A stretch of 64,000 nucleotides of DNA from Beaufortia kweichowensis (lineage: Eukaryota; Chordata; Actinopteri; Cypriniformes; Gastromyzontidae): assembly GCA_019155185.1 (NCBI GenBank), contig CM032794.1:13556721-13620720 (forward strand), read 5' to 3'. Shown in pieces: positions 62,801 through 64,000 of this stretch; the first letter of the stretch is position 1; each line of letters starts with the position of its first letter. Under the pieces are notes generated by a model. It was not told where the DNA came from, made no database searches, and saw nothing but the letters and a program-made list of their open reading frames with translations. The position numbers were made by a program, and so were the translations under genes.

Positions 62801-64000
62801 TGTATGTAAGCGACCTTTTAAAGTTTTTGCATCAGTCTATTGTTAATTATGATAATATTTGTCTGTATAGTTTGGCCAGCTCCTGACCTTAGAGTACAAT
62901 TGTCATTATTTGTTTTGCCGTGCAGGACTGGGCTGTGGATTAAAAAGTCTGCAGTTCCTCAGAGACCCCATTGTGTCTCCTGTTAATAACAATACAGTTC
63001 CTGTGTACTGTTTTTCAAAAGACCTTGCCCTGTGCAGCTCCAGCTTTTTTGGTGTGCAACTGTGGTTTGCTCTTAAATTGACACCTTGTAAAGTAAAGGA
63101 GGTATTAAGTGAATGCTTGCTGACCTGGCGCTGTGGTTTCCTGACACCACAGACAGTTTTTACTGTTGAGAGTTATGTATTCTGTCATGCATTACAAGTT
63201 GCAATTATGTAATCTTGATGCATTCGGACAGACTGAATTGTGAATTTATTTTCAGATCTTCTGAACAACCATAATAAGGCACACCAATCACGGTTGAACT
63301 GTTTAGAAAGGTAGATCTCCAGGAGTTAAACTGTTGATGTGTTTACTAGGAAATTACTGCAAGGATCACAGGTTTGTATATAGACAGGTTTTATCAACAC
63401 CATGGTTGTTTTTTCCCTCTCTGCTTCAAGGCATTACACAAAGGTGCCATTATCAAAGACGCTTTTCCCAGCAGGCCTAATCATCACTCATAATAACATG
63501 ATCAGAGGAAGCCTGCGAGACCACAACACCTGCCAACTCTGCTTAAAGCAAATATTGATCTAAGGGAAAGATGGGGAAAGAGCCATATTACAGGAACTTC
63601 TAGAATCCTGTCCTATCGGTTTAGTAACCGTAGTGATTTCAGGTAGGATCTTATTTATAACGCTGAACTTGCCAGATCTGAAGTAAATATTAAAGATAGG
63701 AGGTGTGTATTGGTGTGTATATATCTATTCCCAAATACGTTTGTAATTCAGGAGCGATTATTAATGCAAGTGTTAGCCATTTCTTTTAGAGGGATAATAA
63801 ATAAATGTAAAAGTAGCTTGAGTGGTTTTAAATCTTTCACCTTTCCGCACCTGTCACATGGATTAAGATGACTGTGCCGTCCTTACGGGCTACCGGAGGA
63901 TCTTTCAGGCAGGTACGGACAGAGCATCACTTCATGTGCCGCTTGTCTGTCTGTCCCACACTTTGAAGTGACCGTTTTGTCATCATCCTCTGCTATTTGT
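59887..64000 (+). other. Inferred first intron of the right-hand gene, or intergenic DNA
   Basis: AT-rich sequence with no recognised exon or element. A short frame at 63867-63914 (MTVPSLRATGGSFRQ followed by GTACGG) has the look of a small exon with a donor, but its upstream border is weak and the peptide is unknown. A few short open frames (60152-60361, 62375-62635, 62910-63212) have no family resemblance. Confidence 0.45.

Overview
The window is vertebrate nuclear DNA, most likely from a ray-finned (teleost) fish and probably a cypriniform. The genes have many short exons with GT/AG borders and long AT-rich introns. The encoded proteins match vertebrate families along their whole length, and the interspersed repeats are of kinds common in fish genomes: tRNA-derived SINE tails, hAT and MITE-type DNA transposons, and long TA microsatellites. 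Species and a/b paralogue assignments cannot be settled from the sequence alone. There is no sign of bacterial genes, CRISPR or operons.

Layout, left to right. (1) 1-9179: gene-poor DNA, taken as intron 1 of kcnc1, with SINE remnants and a small tandem duplication. (2) 9180-9749, minus strand: first coding exon of kcnc1 (Kv3.1 T1 domain); the channel core lies beyond the left edge. (3) 12606-27794, plus strand: complete cd81 (tetraspanin, 8 coding exons, 233 residues), head-to-head with kcnc1. (4) 28.3-33.1 kb: intergenic island of decayed mobile DNA, holding a hAT transposase relic, a MITE with 21-bp inverted ends and a duplicated segment about 1.25 kb apart. (5) 33127-45914, plus strand: complete pkp3 (plakophilin-3, 13 coding exons, 805 residues), with a 430-bp CATA/TA microsatellite touching a splice donor and a hairpin in intron 4. 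(6) 55808-48508, minus strand: complete ano9 (TMEM16J, 23 coding exons, 782 residues), convergent with pkp3. (7) 58213-57281, minus strand: tssc4 in one coding exon, with three upstream exons inferred from splice signals. (8) 59815-59886, plus strand: possible first coding exon of an unidentified gene whose body lies beyond the right edge.

The genes do not form a functional pathway. They are a Kv channel, a membrane-scaffold tetraspanin, a desmosomal armadillo protein, a TMEM16 membrane protein and a U5 snRNP assembly factor. What links them is conserved neighbourhood: from memory of the human map, CD81-TSSC4 and PKP3-ANO9 are both in 11p15.5. In this window pkp3-ano9 sits between cd81 and tssc4, and no sigirr-like gene was found between pkp3 and ano9. 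I found no convincing undescribed multi-gene system. The observations most worth a check are the strong-context upstream ORF and 22-nt exon of tssc4, the pkp3 intron-4 hairpin, the splice-donor microsatellite, the duplicated donor-bearing segment upstream of pkp3, and the Cys-pair insertion in Ano9.
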